The notes under the pieces: generated by a model | Told to the model about the DNA's origin: nothing | Databases searched by the model: none | What the model saw: the letters and a program-made list of their open reading frames with translations, nothing else | Origin: Nemertoderma westbladi | Taxonomy: Eukaryota > Xenacoelomorpha > Nemertodermatida > Nemertodermatidae | Assembly (NCBI GenBank): GCA_032718475.1 | Contig: JAUCBJ010004172.1 | Span: forward strand, 1-34,086 | DNA length: 34,086 nt | Reading direction: 5' to 3' | Made by a program: the position numbers and the translations under genes | Shown here: positions 10,190-19,649 of the stretch, piece after piece | Layout: the number at the start of each line of letters is the position of its first letter | How positions within the stretch are numbered: the first letter of the stretch is position 1

Positions 10190-10385
10190 ATCCTCCACAG
10201 TAAACCCTTCCACTTTTTCCAAGTTGCCTTGGTTCCAATTTATCGACCACTGAAGGATGAAAGCCAGGGTTGGCATAGGCTGCAGCATTTAAAGAACTGT
10301 GCCCAAGCAGTGCTGCCCAATCTATGGATCGAACCAGGGCTTCCTAATTGGAAGACCAGGAATGTCACCACTAGACCAAGCTGCT
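10190..10385 (-). mobile_element. tRNA-derived SINE
   Basis: Read on the minus strand, this has an RNA polymerase III type 2 internal promoter. The A-box-like TGGTCTAGTGG is the complement of 10368-10378. The B-box GGTTCGATCC is the complement of 10326-10335. They are about 40 bases apart, as in tRNA genes. The sequence between and around them does not close into a good cloverleaf acceptor stem, so this is a tRNA-derived SINE head, not a tRNA gene. The body continues to about 10190. The A-box region resembles the tRNA-Glu/Asp type. It would depend on a LINE for RT; the partner is unknown. Confidence 0.7.
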
Positions 10386-10448
10386 GCTTAGAGTCAGACT
10401 CTTGCCAGATTAAAACCGGAGTTAGGCCTTTAAACCATTAAAAGCAGT

Positions 10449-10468
10449 ACAGCAGTAGGTACAAGAGC
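10449..10468 (+). repeat. 20-bp direct repeat, left copy
   Basis: ACAGCAGTAGGTACAAGAGC is identical to 12469-12488. The two copies flank the segment holding the minus-strand transposon-derived gene remnant. Confidence 0.85.
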
Positions 10469-11390
10469 AGTACGGAGGCCATTTAACCAACCATCTCAGA
10501 TTTTCTTGAAACTTCTAGCAAGTGTAGTTCTATATACCAATATAAGACCTGCAAAGTTTTGGATCAATATATTAAGGGGTTCTTGAGATTCACCTTCTTT
10601 AAGATGGGCTCTTCCAGGCATTCGCGACACGAAAAACCCTCGCTCACGAATAGACATTATGTAATAAAACACATATATTTGATCAAATATATAGTGTAGG
10701 TTGGCTAAAAATGTCCTCTTAGGGGTAATTTTTTGCGCTGAATTCAAAAATTTCATTAATTTTGCTCCAAAGTTAACTGCTGATTAATATTTTTCATTTT
10801 TTTTCAAATCTCCGATGTGTCGAAACTTAATTTTTATAAGCTTAATATTTTCAATGTAGCAGAGTAGCTAGAAAAACGAAATGTACAGGTTAACTTGGCC
10901 ATAGACTACACATAAGTATGTCAGTGAGATAGATTTGTTTCTGGAATTTGTGTTCTGAAGATTTGGTAGAGCTTTTTGAAATTCCGATCGCGATCTATCG
11001 TGTGTTAATATATTGGAAGTTAGTGATCATCCAATGGTTATCAACTACTTTTCAACTTTTGTTATATCAGTCTCAATATGAAAATTATTCAAAAATGTCT
11101 ATAAAATATCTAAAAAAATGTCTTAAAATTGTAAAAAAAAAAGTTATGTTGCAAAAATGTTTAAAAATAAGACATTGTGACAATGTCTGTCAACCAGTCA
11201 TTGTTATCAACATTAATGACGATACATAGACCAAGAACTTCAACTATTATATATTGATGATACAAATAATGTTGGAATCAACTACATGAACCTCTTTTAA
11301 TGTTACCTATGTTTTAATAAAGACATTAGTGAATAACAAAGAAACTATATAATATACATATATAAGGAATGCATAAAAACTAAAATTATT
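10469..11390. other. No gene recognised
   Basis: AT-rich, with short lysine- and isoleucine-rich chance frames. It may be the 3' flank of the transposon-derived gene that follows on the minus strand, since both lie between the 20-bp direct repeats. Confidence 0.4.
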
Positions 11391-12425
11391 TTAATTAGTA
11401 ATGTTCTCAAAATCGATGGCTGACAGAGAATAAGTTCGACCAGTAGCTGTTGAGGGTGTCGACACTGCACATCTAATGTTCTTGTATGGAACCCAACATA
11501 TATCTTCTCGATCTGGCCAATAGAAATTGTTTTTCTGGCGCATTGATACTGGTGGATGCATGAAGTTTACTTCATAGTCCATTTCATCTTTATTATAAGT
11601 AACAATGAGTCCAATATAGCAGTCATTATCGTACTGGCATGCCACATACTGGTTTGTGTTGAACACTGGTGTCATAACCTTCTCAGGATCTTCTTGACTC
11701 TTCATCTTCATAACTCTTCTTTGCTGGAAACTATGATAGCTCCTTGTTCCAGGTACAGTACTTCCAAGCTTATATCTTTCTAGCAAGCTAGATCGTGCAT
11801 TGACTAATTCAGTTTGTTATATTAAGAAGAAGTCGATCGATTTGATGTGGCATCTGCAGAACTGATACATACTATCTATATGAAGAATTTGATCCTGAAG
11901 TGGTCATTGGAGGCTGGCTCGACACACCAATCGTTTGACAGTGCCTCCAACACCATCTACTGCTGACTTCCCATGACTTGTGGCAAAAAAATGCCAAACA
12001 GCTTCGAGTCCAAAATCATCTTTATGCTGGCACAGATTAAGGAAATTTGTTTTTGTAGTAAGTTTTTGTACTGTCCGGCACAGCCATCTGAAAAATATTC
12101 AATTTTTGAGACAGATGTCAAATTGTTCTTAATATAATTAACTACTCCTTTAATTACTAGATACACAAATGCTGTATCATGGTCAGTATCTTCTGATAGG
12201 TAAACCAAGGACTTGCATAGGAGTTGATTGTTTTCCTTATAATATATTACAGCAGGATGCACAGTGCTCTGAGAATTGTTCCAATGAAAACTTTGGACTT
12301 CATCCTGAACTGTATACATATAGTTCTCTGAAAAATCAAAGAGTATACAATGCAGGTATCCTCTAATAATTTCTCTTTACATTCCTTTAGAAATTGTGTT
12401 TGAGTTTTAGATACAAAACTATGAA
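11391..12425 (-). pseudogene. Transposon-derived protein of a multicopy invertebrate family, frameshifted
   Basis: On the minus strand the following motifs appear in order: FDFSENY with VQDEVQSFHWNNSQ and VHPAVIYYK (about 12340-12230), an EDTDHDTAFV block, IEYFSDGCAGQYKN (about 12100-12060), a second-frame segment SHGKSAVDGVGGTVKRL (about 11975-11925), and a C-terminal block ending FYWPDREDICWVPYKNIRC (about 11540-11470). This order matches, from memory, a protein family found in many copies in cnidarian, mollusc and insect genomes and considered transposon-derived. At least two frameshifts (near 12340 and 11970) and stops between 11930 and 11790 make it a pseudogene. Conserved Asp residues in FDF, FSDG and DGVGG could be a DDE-type triad, but that is inference. 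Upstream residues similar to the family extend to about 12425. Confidence 0.75.
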
Positions 12426-12468
12426 CAGAATATGAACTATGAACTATCTGTGCTTTGCCATTCTGTAC

Positions 12469-12488
12469 ACAGCAGTAGGTACAAGAGC
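12469..12488 (+). repeat. 20-bp direct repeat, right copy
   Basis: Identical to 10449-10468; see the finding on flanking repeats. Confidence 0.85.
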
Positions 12489-12904
12489 GAGTCCCTCGAA
12501 CGAGTCACTTGGTGAAGTCACTAGGAATAATAGTAAAATCGATTCAAGGTCAATATCAAGATTTTGAGTTACTCGGTACAGGTGTCTGTCCAACTGTCCA
12601 ACAGTGTTTCTTCTTATCCTTCTGTCTGTCCGACTCATTATTTAAACGTCATCTCACCAACATCTCGTGTAGTATGTGAAAAGTTTTGAAATTAAGATAA
12701 TTACGGTGAAACTTAAATATTTATTTTTCAAACTTTAACATTTTAGATATACTGTATTGTTAGGGTTAAGTTACTGTATGTTAGGTTTATTTTCTACATA
12801 CTGGTAGTGAAATGAATCATAAATTGCCCTTATTATGGAGTTCATTTCGACCTGCAGCTTTTTCTTTTCAAGCTGGATCTTTTTCTCTTTCTCTTTATCT
12901 TTCA
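12489..12904. other. No gene recognised
   Basis: AT-rich. A polypyrimidine tract at about 12858-12905 is the LINE C 3' tail or its target. I looked here for a BEL/Pao integrase continuing past LINE C and found none. Confidence 0.4.
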
Positions 12905-13025
12905 TGTTATGTTTTCTTTAATTCAGGCCAATGCCCATATACAATATTATAGTGACGCATAGATAAATAGCACAATATAGTGTTAAGTATGTATAATATG
13001 TACTGTAGATATTAATTCGTAGAGA

Positions 13026-13283
13026 CTAGAACAAAAGGAAATTAAATACAGACCATAAACTTGAATCGTACTTAAAACATAACATTCGAACACTCCTAAC
13101 TATGGAATTATCAGATAGATATCTAGAATATAAACTGTATGCTGATCTACGTCTTATATGTAAGAAAGTAGGAACCCTATTAAATATAAACATTTCTGTT
13201 GCACTGCAATTACTGGGGTAATGATGTAATTTCCGAAAGATCCTGTGGTAAGCGAGCTGTATCGATTTTAATGCACTAAACAA
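13026..13283 (-). pseudogene. LINE C C-terminal domain, frameshifted from RT
   Basis: This minus-strand frame overlaps the end of the RT frame by 16 bases and continues the protein: LAYHRIFRKLHHYP, CSATEMFIFNRVPTF, and SLW near the end. It matches the expected order of the C-terminal region that follows RT in this LINE type. A frameshift, perhaps with a small deletion, lies at about 13268-13285. Confidence 0.7.
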
Positions 13284-14310
13284 AATGATCTAAACAAAGT
13301 ATTTTTAACTGCAGTTGAACAATTATTAAATTTCCTAACAATACTGTTACCTCTGCAGCAGTACAGGCTACGAGTTTGATTTTCAATATCTAGTTTATCA
13401 TTAATGTTTGTGTTAATGATATGACCTAGATAAGTAGCACTAGTAACAACCTTGACAACTTCACTATTTAAATACACCGCACCATGTGGAAAATCTGTTC
13501 TAGAACGTGCCTTAAAATATAAACATTTAGTTTTCTTTAAATTAAATGTAAGACAATGATCGTGAGCGTATTTACTTGCAATATCAATTAATTTCTGTAA
13601 CGCTGGAGTACTTGTTGCCATAAGGGAAATGTCATCTGCGTAAGAAATATTATTAGCTCTACAATTATTAATTTTGCACCCTAAACCACTATTATTTAGT
13701 AAAATAGTTAGACCATCCATATATACATTATAAAACACAAGAGATATTAAACTACCCTGACGAACTACATTGGTTACAAAAAATAAACCAGAAAATATCT
13801 TTCCCCATTTAACACATATTTCATGACGACTATACCAGTAGACGAGTAGCCTAAGTACAGATTTCGGCACGCCCTTGTCTAATAACTTAAAAAATAGTAA
13901 TGAATGGTTCACCCTATCAAAAGCCTTTGAGGCATCAATTAAGCATATGTATACGGATGTATTCTGACTTAAATAAAAGTTAACTATTTCCTTCAGTACA
14001 AAATTGCACAAATCAGTACTATGATTAGCTTTATAACCAAATTGATTAACAGCGACTATTAAATGTGATTTATAACGCATAAGAATCACTCGTTCTAGAA
14101 CTTTAGACAAAATATTCGATATTGCAACTGGCCTATAATTACACTTATCAGTTAATTTTTCATTCTTGTTTTTTAAAACAGGTACAATATAACTTACAAT
14201 AAACTTTGATGGTAAGTAACTGTTAGACAATGAAGCTGTTACCAAAAAAGAAATGTGCACAGATAACTCAGCTGGTGCATAGAGTAAATGTTCTGCACTT
14301 ACACCATCTA
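13268..14310 (-). pseudogene. LINE C reverse transcriptase
   Basis: Read on the minus strand, the RT has VPVLKNKNEKL; YRPVAISNILSKVLERV; NQFGYKANHSTD; box A CLIDASKAFDRVNH; box B-like VVRQGSLISLVFYNVY; and box C ISYADDISLMA with both catalytic Asp residues. These are followed by FNLKKTKCLYF and TYLGHII. In box B the usual GVRQGG-xLSP reads VVRQGSLISL, with the Ser-Pro lost. The frame stays open from upstream BEL/Pao sequence to the stop at 13268; the last segment is lost by frameshift to the next entry. Motif style matches LINEs abundant in cnidarians and fish. The gene would make the RT for target-primed reverse transcription, but this copy lacks the endonuclease. Confidence 0.85.
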
Positions 14311-14860
14311 CCTTCTTTGAGAAAGTGTGGCGTGCCACGCCCCTCGATAACAAATCTGCTGGGTTGTCGTCGGTAGGGCAGTAATGCCACCTTTCTAAGT
14401 CAGTCGTCACCCTTATTTCGTCCACCCTGTTCGCAACGAATATAGGGTATCTCGTCTTCTCGTTATGTTGCCACCCCAGCACTACCATGGAGTCCGTCCA
14501 GTAGTGTATCTCCACTATGTTGGGTATAGTGTCCATCAAGTAGGCTGTGGCCCTTACTCCTAACCTCGCAGCTGTCAACTCGAGTTTCGGGACTGACACT
14601 GAATCTGGTGGCGTCGACTTTGCTTTACTGAATGCAAGTCTGGGCTTATGAGCCCCCTTTCACTGTACCAGGTAGAGTGCCGCTCCGTATGCTTCCAATG
14701 ATGCATCAGAGAACATGTGTAGGTCCAGATCCGTCATGTCCCCATCCGGGAAGTACATGCGTGGCATGCTGTATGTCTCCATCTGTTCTAAACTCCCCGT
14801 CCACTTACTCCATTGTTTGCTTATCTCTTCCGGAACTCCGTATCCCACTCGTCCTTCAAC
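14311..14860 (-). pseudogene. BEL/Pao RNase H region, joined in frame to LINE C
   Basis: The frame picks up after the frameshift near 14840 with WSKWTGSLEQ and LDLHMFSDASLEAYGAALYL (the DAS/AYGA RNase H-like start). It meets a TGA at 14660-14662, then continues with SVPKLELTAARLG, YWTDSMVVLGW, FVANRVDEI and CPTDDNPADLLSRG. All are diagnostic of the BEL/Pao RNase H region. The element stops at about 14311-14326 and LINE C sequence follows without changing frame, giving a 443-codon chimeric open frame (13268-14599). Confidence 0.86.
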
Positions 14861-15892
14861 TTGTATACTTTCTTTAGTATCTGCTTCCCCATGACTAACA
14901 ATGGGGATGCTAGGCCTAAGGGATCGTATATCCTTGCTATGTACGACACATAGCCTCGCTTTGTGTGGATCTCTGCGCCCTCCTGGCTCAGTTGATACTT
15001 CTCGTAACTTCGACTTAACTCGTCCGTTTCCCGGTTCCACACGATCCCCAGCGCCTTCTGCTGAGACTCCACTCTCTTGTTCGCCATGTCCTGTCCCTTG
15101 GCTGTTGTGGGGTTGTCCATGGTCGACTCTGGCCGCCTGTCCTCTATGGCTTTCATGAACTCCTCTGAGCTGGACTGGAACTTAGTCAGATTGAACCCAG
15201 ATCCTTTCAGGATGTCGTGATCCTAGCGCCCTGTTTCCAGTATTTCTTCAATCGTATTTCCAGATCCCATCCCATTGTCTACATAGAAACCGCGTCGAAT
15301 CATGTCGATCGCTCCGGCACTATACTTCTACCCTTTCCCCTCTACCGTATCTCTTACAGCCATAGTCATCGTAAATGAGGACGACTTGGCCCCCATGTTC
15401 TGCACCACCATTTTGTACATCGGTATCGCCGACGGTTCTTCGTCGCCGTTGTACCATAGGAAGCGCTGGCTGTCGCTGTCCTCCTCCGTCACACGGACTT
15501 GGTTGAACATGAACATGCCTTCCACGTCACACGTGAAGGCGTGCCTCCCATTTCTAAATCTCAACAAGACCTCTATCCCCGAGTTATAGATATTGGGGCC
15601 CTCCAGCAGATAGTCATTTAGGCTCTTGCCATTGGTTTTAGCCGATGCGTCAACCACCATCCACAGTTTATCCTTCTTTGGGTCTAGAGCCACATGAAGT
15701 GGCAGGTAGTAGGTCCTGTCCGTGTTCGGTTCGTCGACTGGCAACTCCATGGCCCATCCCTTCTCGACGTACTTATTTATTGTTCTATGGATGTACTCAT
15801 CCTTCTCGGGGCTCCGTTTGAGTGTTTGCTTCAGTTTGCGAAGCCTTGTGAGTACCATTGTCTTATTGTTAGGCAACGGTATTTTCGGTTGT
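14821..15892 (-). pseudogene. BEL/Pao reverse transcriptase with two internal TAG stops and YVDN active site
   Basis: Read on the minus strand: YYLPLHVALDPKKDKLWMVVDASAKTNG-type start (about 15730-15630); SLNDYLLEGPNI; FTCDVEGMFMFNQV with the first catalytic Asp; QRFLWYN; FTMTMAVRDT; then the active-site loop reads FYVDN (15274-15285) where FYVDD is expected. TAG stops lie at 15328-15330 and 15223-15225. The frame then continues with KALGIVWNRETDEL and IYDPLGLASPLLVMGKQ, which form the RT/RNase H connection of BEL/Pao. It ends at a stop at 14821 caused by a frameshift just before. The Asp-to-Asn change alone would be expected to inactivate the RT. Confidence 0.86.
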
Positions 15893-15894
15893 TT

Positions 15895-16662
15895 CTATAC
15901 CATCCCTATGGTGTACCGTCCCTCGTCGCACTTCATCGACTCCTTCACACTTTCTATTGCTTGCTTGTCCTCCACCGAGGTTCTGACCCCGGTCTCCTTC
16001 AGTCCTTCGAAATCCTGTCTTAACAGCCTCTTGAGCTGCTCCTCCGCTCCTTCATCCTCCATCTCTCTCATGGTCCCTGCGAACATGCACCCCGACATCC
16101 TAAATGGAATTTTGGTTTTGATTGGGCCGCTTAGCGTCCATCCGAATGGTGTGAGAACTGCCATTGGATCACGCTGCCTGTCCTCTCCGAAGACTGTCTG
16201 TACTCTCTCGTGTGCCGTCAGACAGTTCATCCCCACTATGATGGATACCTTCTGGACGTCCACTTCCGGTATTGAGAAATCGATCTCGTCCAGGAATCTG
16301 TATTGCTCGACCTCGATGTTAGTTGGTCGCCTGGCGTTTATGTTGATCGATTCTATTACCTGGATGGGGTCGATGTTCGCCCCATAGTCACATCCCGGTG
16401 CTATTGCTGATATCTCGCACCTTCCCGTCCTCATCTCCAGGACCTCATCCTTGCTGGAGATAGTAGTTACCGCCATCCTGCTTGGCCTCGTCTGTAACCC
16501 TATCCTCTCGGCTACCCAATTCTCCACCAATGTGAAGGCTGCTCCACTGTCGACCAGCATCAATGTGGTGACCGATCGACCGCCCTCTCCTATTACCCTC
16601 ACCGGTACCACCCCCAGTAGCACCATTCCCCTTTTCTTCGCTCCTATGGTGCTTGTCGTCAT
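15895..16662 (-). pseudogene. BEL/Pao aspartic protease region
   Basis: The product would be a retropepsin-like protease that cuts the polyprotein. TLMLVDSGAAFTLV near residue 38 is the catalytic DSG loop. The downstream IIVGMNCL and LTPFGWTLSGP blocks (residues about 140-215) are typical of BEL/Pao protein between protease and RT. The frame ends at a TAG (15895-15897), after which the RT reading continues in the same frame. The ATG at 16660-16662 is the first available; the true polyprotein would start further upstream, but similarity is lost there. Confidence 0.85.
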
Positions 16663-16679
16663 TGTTTGACCTTTGCCTT

Positions 16680-16750
16680 TTTGGGATTTCCTGGATCGGG
16701 ACTGGAATTATCACTCTCGGGATCCTGTTTTTCGGGTTTGGGATTGCAAT
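16680..16750. repeat. GGGATC-rich segment, left
   Basis: GGATCGGGACTGG, CTCGGGATCC and TTCGGGTTTGGGATTGCA motifs resemble the segment at 18326-18425. The repeat may be the DNA into which the elements inserted. Confidence 0.5.
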
Positions 16751-17044
16751 TTTGGATTAAATTCTTTAAAGTTTATAGTACCGGTATATGTGGCAAGTTT
16801 TGGATAACACTCCATTTATCTTACACTTCTGAAATATTAGTAAGATAAAGTTATATTAAAATTATTTTACAATAATTGATCACTGGATGGTTTTGCTGAC
16901 ATAAAAATTATATATGATCAAAACATTCCGTTCTGCTGGAAATATTTACACTCGGAGTTACATGATACATTACTTGAACTTGAAGTCTTTAGGATGTGGT
17001 CGTACTGTACTATATTAAAAATAATTATGGCTTCTTACTCATGT

Positions 17045-18290
17045 TTAAAAATCGGCTGTGACGTTCACTTTCAGTGTAGGAGTTAGACAAGGAGCCATAC
17101 ATATCGTGATTTTGTTTTTCATTATATTCTGTAATTTTTGGTAGTGAATGGAAATAAATCTGATAGAGAGGATTTTACTGTCAACGGTCTTACGGTAGGC
17201 CATTGTACAGAGTATATATTTAGGATCACCTTTCAAGGAGGACGCGAAAATGTGTTCAGTTTTGAAAATACAAGAGAATTGATGTGAAAGTGCTGTAAAG
17301 AAATTCAGTATTTTTTGTGCTACTAATACTAATATGTCTTTTAGTTTTAAGATGCAAGTTTTCAAAGTTTGCATTGTTAGTTCCCTTACATATGGTGCAG
17401 AGTCCTGGTTAACTTGTAACATGAATGGAGTAGAGAAATTATACCTAGATTTAGTAAAAATGTTGATATGGGTAAGGGTTCAGACCCGAAATGATTTATG
17501 TTTACTCGAATTATGGATACCGGATTTCAAATGATTTATGTTTACTCGAATTATGGATACCGGATTTGAGTCACAGGATACTACGAGCAAGGCATAAGTA
17601 TGTTGAAGTTTAGTAGACAGTGTAATGATACTCCTTTTTCTTTAGCACTAGAATTGTGTACATTAAATAATACATCTGGTTTTATGATATTAACGGAGAA
17701 ATACTTTCTGACGGACACTGATAATCAGGAGGTAATAAAGGATTCGCTCCCCTCGAAAACATCGAGTCAACCAAATTCTGTACTTGCCATGATACTCTTC
17801 ACCCAGATATTACTGTCCATGGATTGTATAATAGGAATAATTCTCAATATGTACCAGATATCTCAGACGTAGCTTTAGTACACTGTGACTACTGTCCCAC
17901 AATCTCCAAATTGAGAAGGGACAGTGGAGTAGGACCCCTGCTCACCGTTTGTGTACATGCAGTGATTTGGCTGTACAAACTGAAACACATGTTCTATTAG
18001 AATGTACCTTAATGGTTCATTTATGAGATTTATTTACTTTAGATTATGCGTCATTGACAGCGTTATTTAGTACGAATGAGAAATTAGCATTATTTGTAGA
18101 TTCCGTACTACAATTTTGATAAGTAAAAATTTATCAATGTATTTGCTATTTCACATCATATCAGTGTTGTTATTCACATCATATCAGTCTTGTTATTATT
18201 GGTGTTATTGGTTTCAATTGACTGGTAAATTTGGATGGTTTGTGCTGTGTTTCTTATCATAGTTTCATCGTCAATAAACTAACTAACTAT
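17045..18290 (+). mobile_element. LINE A second copy, heavily decayed
   Basis: Scattered plus-strand matches to LINE A in the right order: FSVGVRQGA (about 17070-17100), YLGSPFKEDAKMCSVL (about 17215-17260), FKVCIVSSLTYGAESWL (about 17355-17410), FSLALELCTLN (about 17636-17670), a cysteine pair CTCSDLAVQ with TETHVLLEC (about 17953-18005), and a 3' end in TCAATAAACTAACTAACTA (about 18272-18290). Large parts of RT, including the catalytic box, are deleted, and stops and frameshifts abound. A 40-base tandem duplication interrupts it at 17489-17567. Confidence 0.72.
17489..17567. repeat. 40-bp tandem duplication inside LINE A copy 2
   Basis: A 39-base block starting AAATGATTTATGTTTACTCG is present at 17489-17527 and again, without mismatch, at 17529-17567. 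Its perfection against a decayed host element marks it as a recent local duplication. Confidence 0.9.
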
Positions 18291-18325
18291 CAGATATTCA
18301 ACAAATTTACGTAACTATATATTCT

Positions 18326-18425
18326 TCGGGATCCCGTTCCAAAAATGCCAGATCGGGATCGGGATCGGGATCGGGAATGAGATTGCATTTTTCTCCAGGA
18401 TCCCATTTTTCGAGATCGGGATCCT
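18326..18425. repeat. GGGATC-rich segment with (GATCGG)n
   Basis: GATCGG repeats run about four times at 18351-18376, flanked by CGGGATCCCG and AGGATCCCATTTTTCGAGATCGGGATCC. The words GGGATCC and GGATCCC are near-palindromic. Confidence 0.8.
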
Positions 18426-18429
18426 ATTT

Positions 18430-19391
18430 AAACACTACTCTGTATGCGAGCTACTCGTCCTGAATAAATTCTATGTTCTAGAAGTTCTTATTAAAAGGAA
18501 TGGATTGAATTAATAAAAAAGTAAGTTTCCTTGAATACATTAGACTTAACCTTTATCATGCACTTGACTTCACTATGGCATTTAAATAATTACAAACATT
18601 AAAGGTACATCATTGGGATACTCAACACGTAAACTTAGAAACATTGCACGTACACTTATACCATAACCATTTATTATTATATTGATATTAGCAGCCTACT
18701 TCGTATGCACAGTAAACATATTAATTATTTGAATCCTAGTACATTAATAATGACGATAATTATTTGTTTCAAAGTACATAGAAATATTATATTTATAATT
18801 TATTTAGACTATGTAAAAATATAAATAAATAAATAGTTTCAGTAGGCAGATATTTATTCCCGAATATCTGGGATGGTCGCATGGATTTCACAGATTCAAG
18901 ATGTTTACTTGCAACTTATGCCAGATATAACAGCAACGCCGTACTGCATTACCTAGAGAATTGATCTAATAATACATTAATTAATACTGTAATAATATGG
19001 TTATTATTCATTACTATTGAAGTAACCTACTGAAACAACGACATCAGGATGGTGTGGTATGGATTTGACAGATTGAAGATGAGCAGGTTAGCAGGAACTG
19101 GTACATTGAATAGTCAGCCTTATAGTTCTGTAGTTATACAGGGTGTTCGCAAGAATATGTTACGGTTTCATTCTTTAATAACTCTCCTGGACTTTGACGA
19201 AAATTGTTCATTTTGGTTCCAATTAAAAGCCAGAATATAAACTTAGACTTTGGTATGAAACATGATGTGGTTATGTGGTGATAACGTTTTTATAAATATT
19301 TTAATATAAAACTATAATATTTGTTATTAATCGGTTTTCTTTGATTATTTCTTTGATTTATTTTCTTTGATTTCTTTTCTTTCTAGAACAT
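18430..19391. other. No gene recognised
   Basis: AT-rich non-coding DNA. GGATGGT..GCATGGATTTCACAGATTCAAGATG near 18871 and a similar string near 19050 are about 180 bases apart and may be remnants of a tandem unit. TACAGGGTGTTCGC at 19137 resembles an element terminus, but I find no partner. Confidence 0.35.
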
Positions 19392-19448
19392 TTGCAAAGA
19401 TCAGGACGTTTGCGAAGCTCCACCTATAGTATTGTTAAACACAAAATA

Positions 19449-19527
19449 TTGCGAAGATCGCGATGTTTGCGAAATTTCGCGATTTTCGCAATCTTCGCAA
19501 AAATTGCAACGTTTGCGAAGATCGCGA
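19449..19527. repeat. Foldback cluster of TTGCGAAGATCGCGA
   Basis: TTGCGAAGATCGCGA occurs at 19449-19463 and, identically, at 19513-19527. Between them its reverse complement (one mismatch) lies at 19486-19500. A perfect 12-base palindrome, GCGAAATTTCGC, sits at 19469-19480. Either outer copy can pair with the middle copy, giving two mutually exclusive hairpins. Confidence 0.9.
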
Positions 19528-19649
19528 AGAATTGTTCAAAATCGTTGCCCTTATGCCAAGAGGTGGTGCCATTACTTCAATCCGGGACAGGCGGACCTTG
19601 GTCAGTGTTATGAATTCTTCATTCTCTAACACCCTGGATTTATATCACA

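Larger units (their letters stand above)
12905..14320 (-). mobile_element. LINE C, 5'-truncated CR1/L2/jockey-like non-LTR retrotransposon
   Basis: The minus-strand element begins inside the ORF2 region before RT (around DGVSAEHLLYAP, about 14310-14270). It runs through RT and the C-terminal domain to about 13026 and ends in a short 3' UTR with an AAAGAAAAC-type tail near 12905. No endonuclease is present. Its 5' end abuts the BEL/Pao RNase H in frame. Confidence 0.82.
14311..16670 (-). mobile_element. BEL/Pao retrotransposon, internal fragment (protease-RT-RNase H)
   Basis: Minus-strand order is aspartic protease, RT, RNase H, which is the BEL/Pao pol order. No gag zinc knuckles are visible upstream of 16662, no integrase follows, and no LTRs were found. 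The upstream edge (about 16670) is a GGGATC-rich segment; the downstream edge is LINE C. All coding parts lie in one frame, interrupted by three TAG stops, then a frameshift near 14840 and a TGA at 14660-14662. Confidence 0.88.

Noticed and set aside
10326-10378. Functional tRNA gene
   Set aside because: A and B boxes fit but no paired acceptor stem or anticodon arm of good quality is visible; a SINE head fits better.
10496-10756. 86-codon minus-strand frame as a gene
   Set aside because: No recognisable motif and no conserved context; likely chance in AT-rich DNA.
15722-16387. 221-codon plus-strand frame over the BEL/Pao region
   Set aside because: Antisense of the protease and RT; Ser/Leu/Cys-rich composition typical of a shadow frame.
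12905-16670. A complete LTR retrotransposon with LTRs
   Set aside because: No matching terminal repeats, no gag zinc knuckle and no integrase were found.
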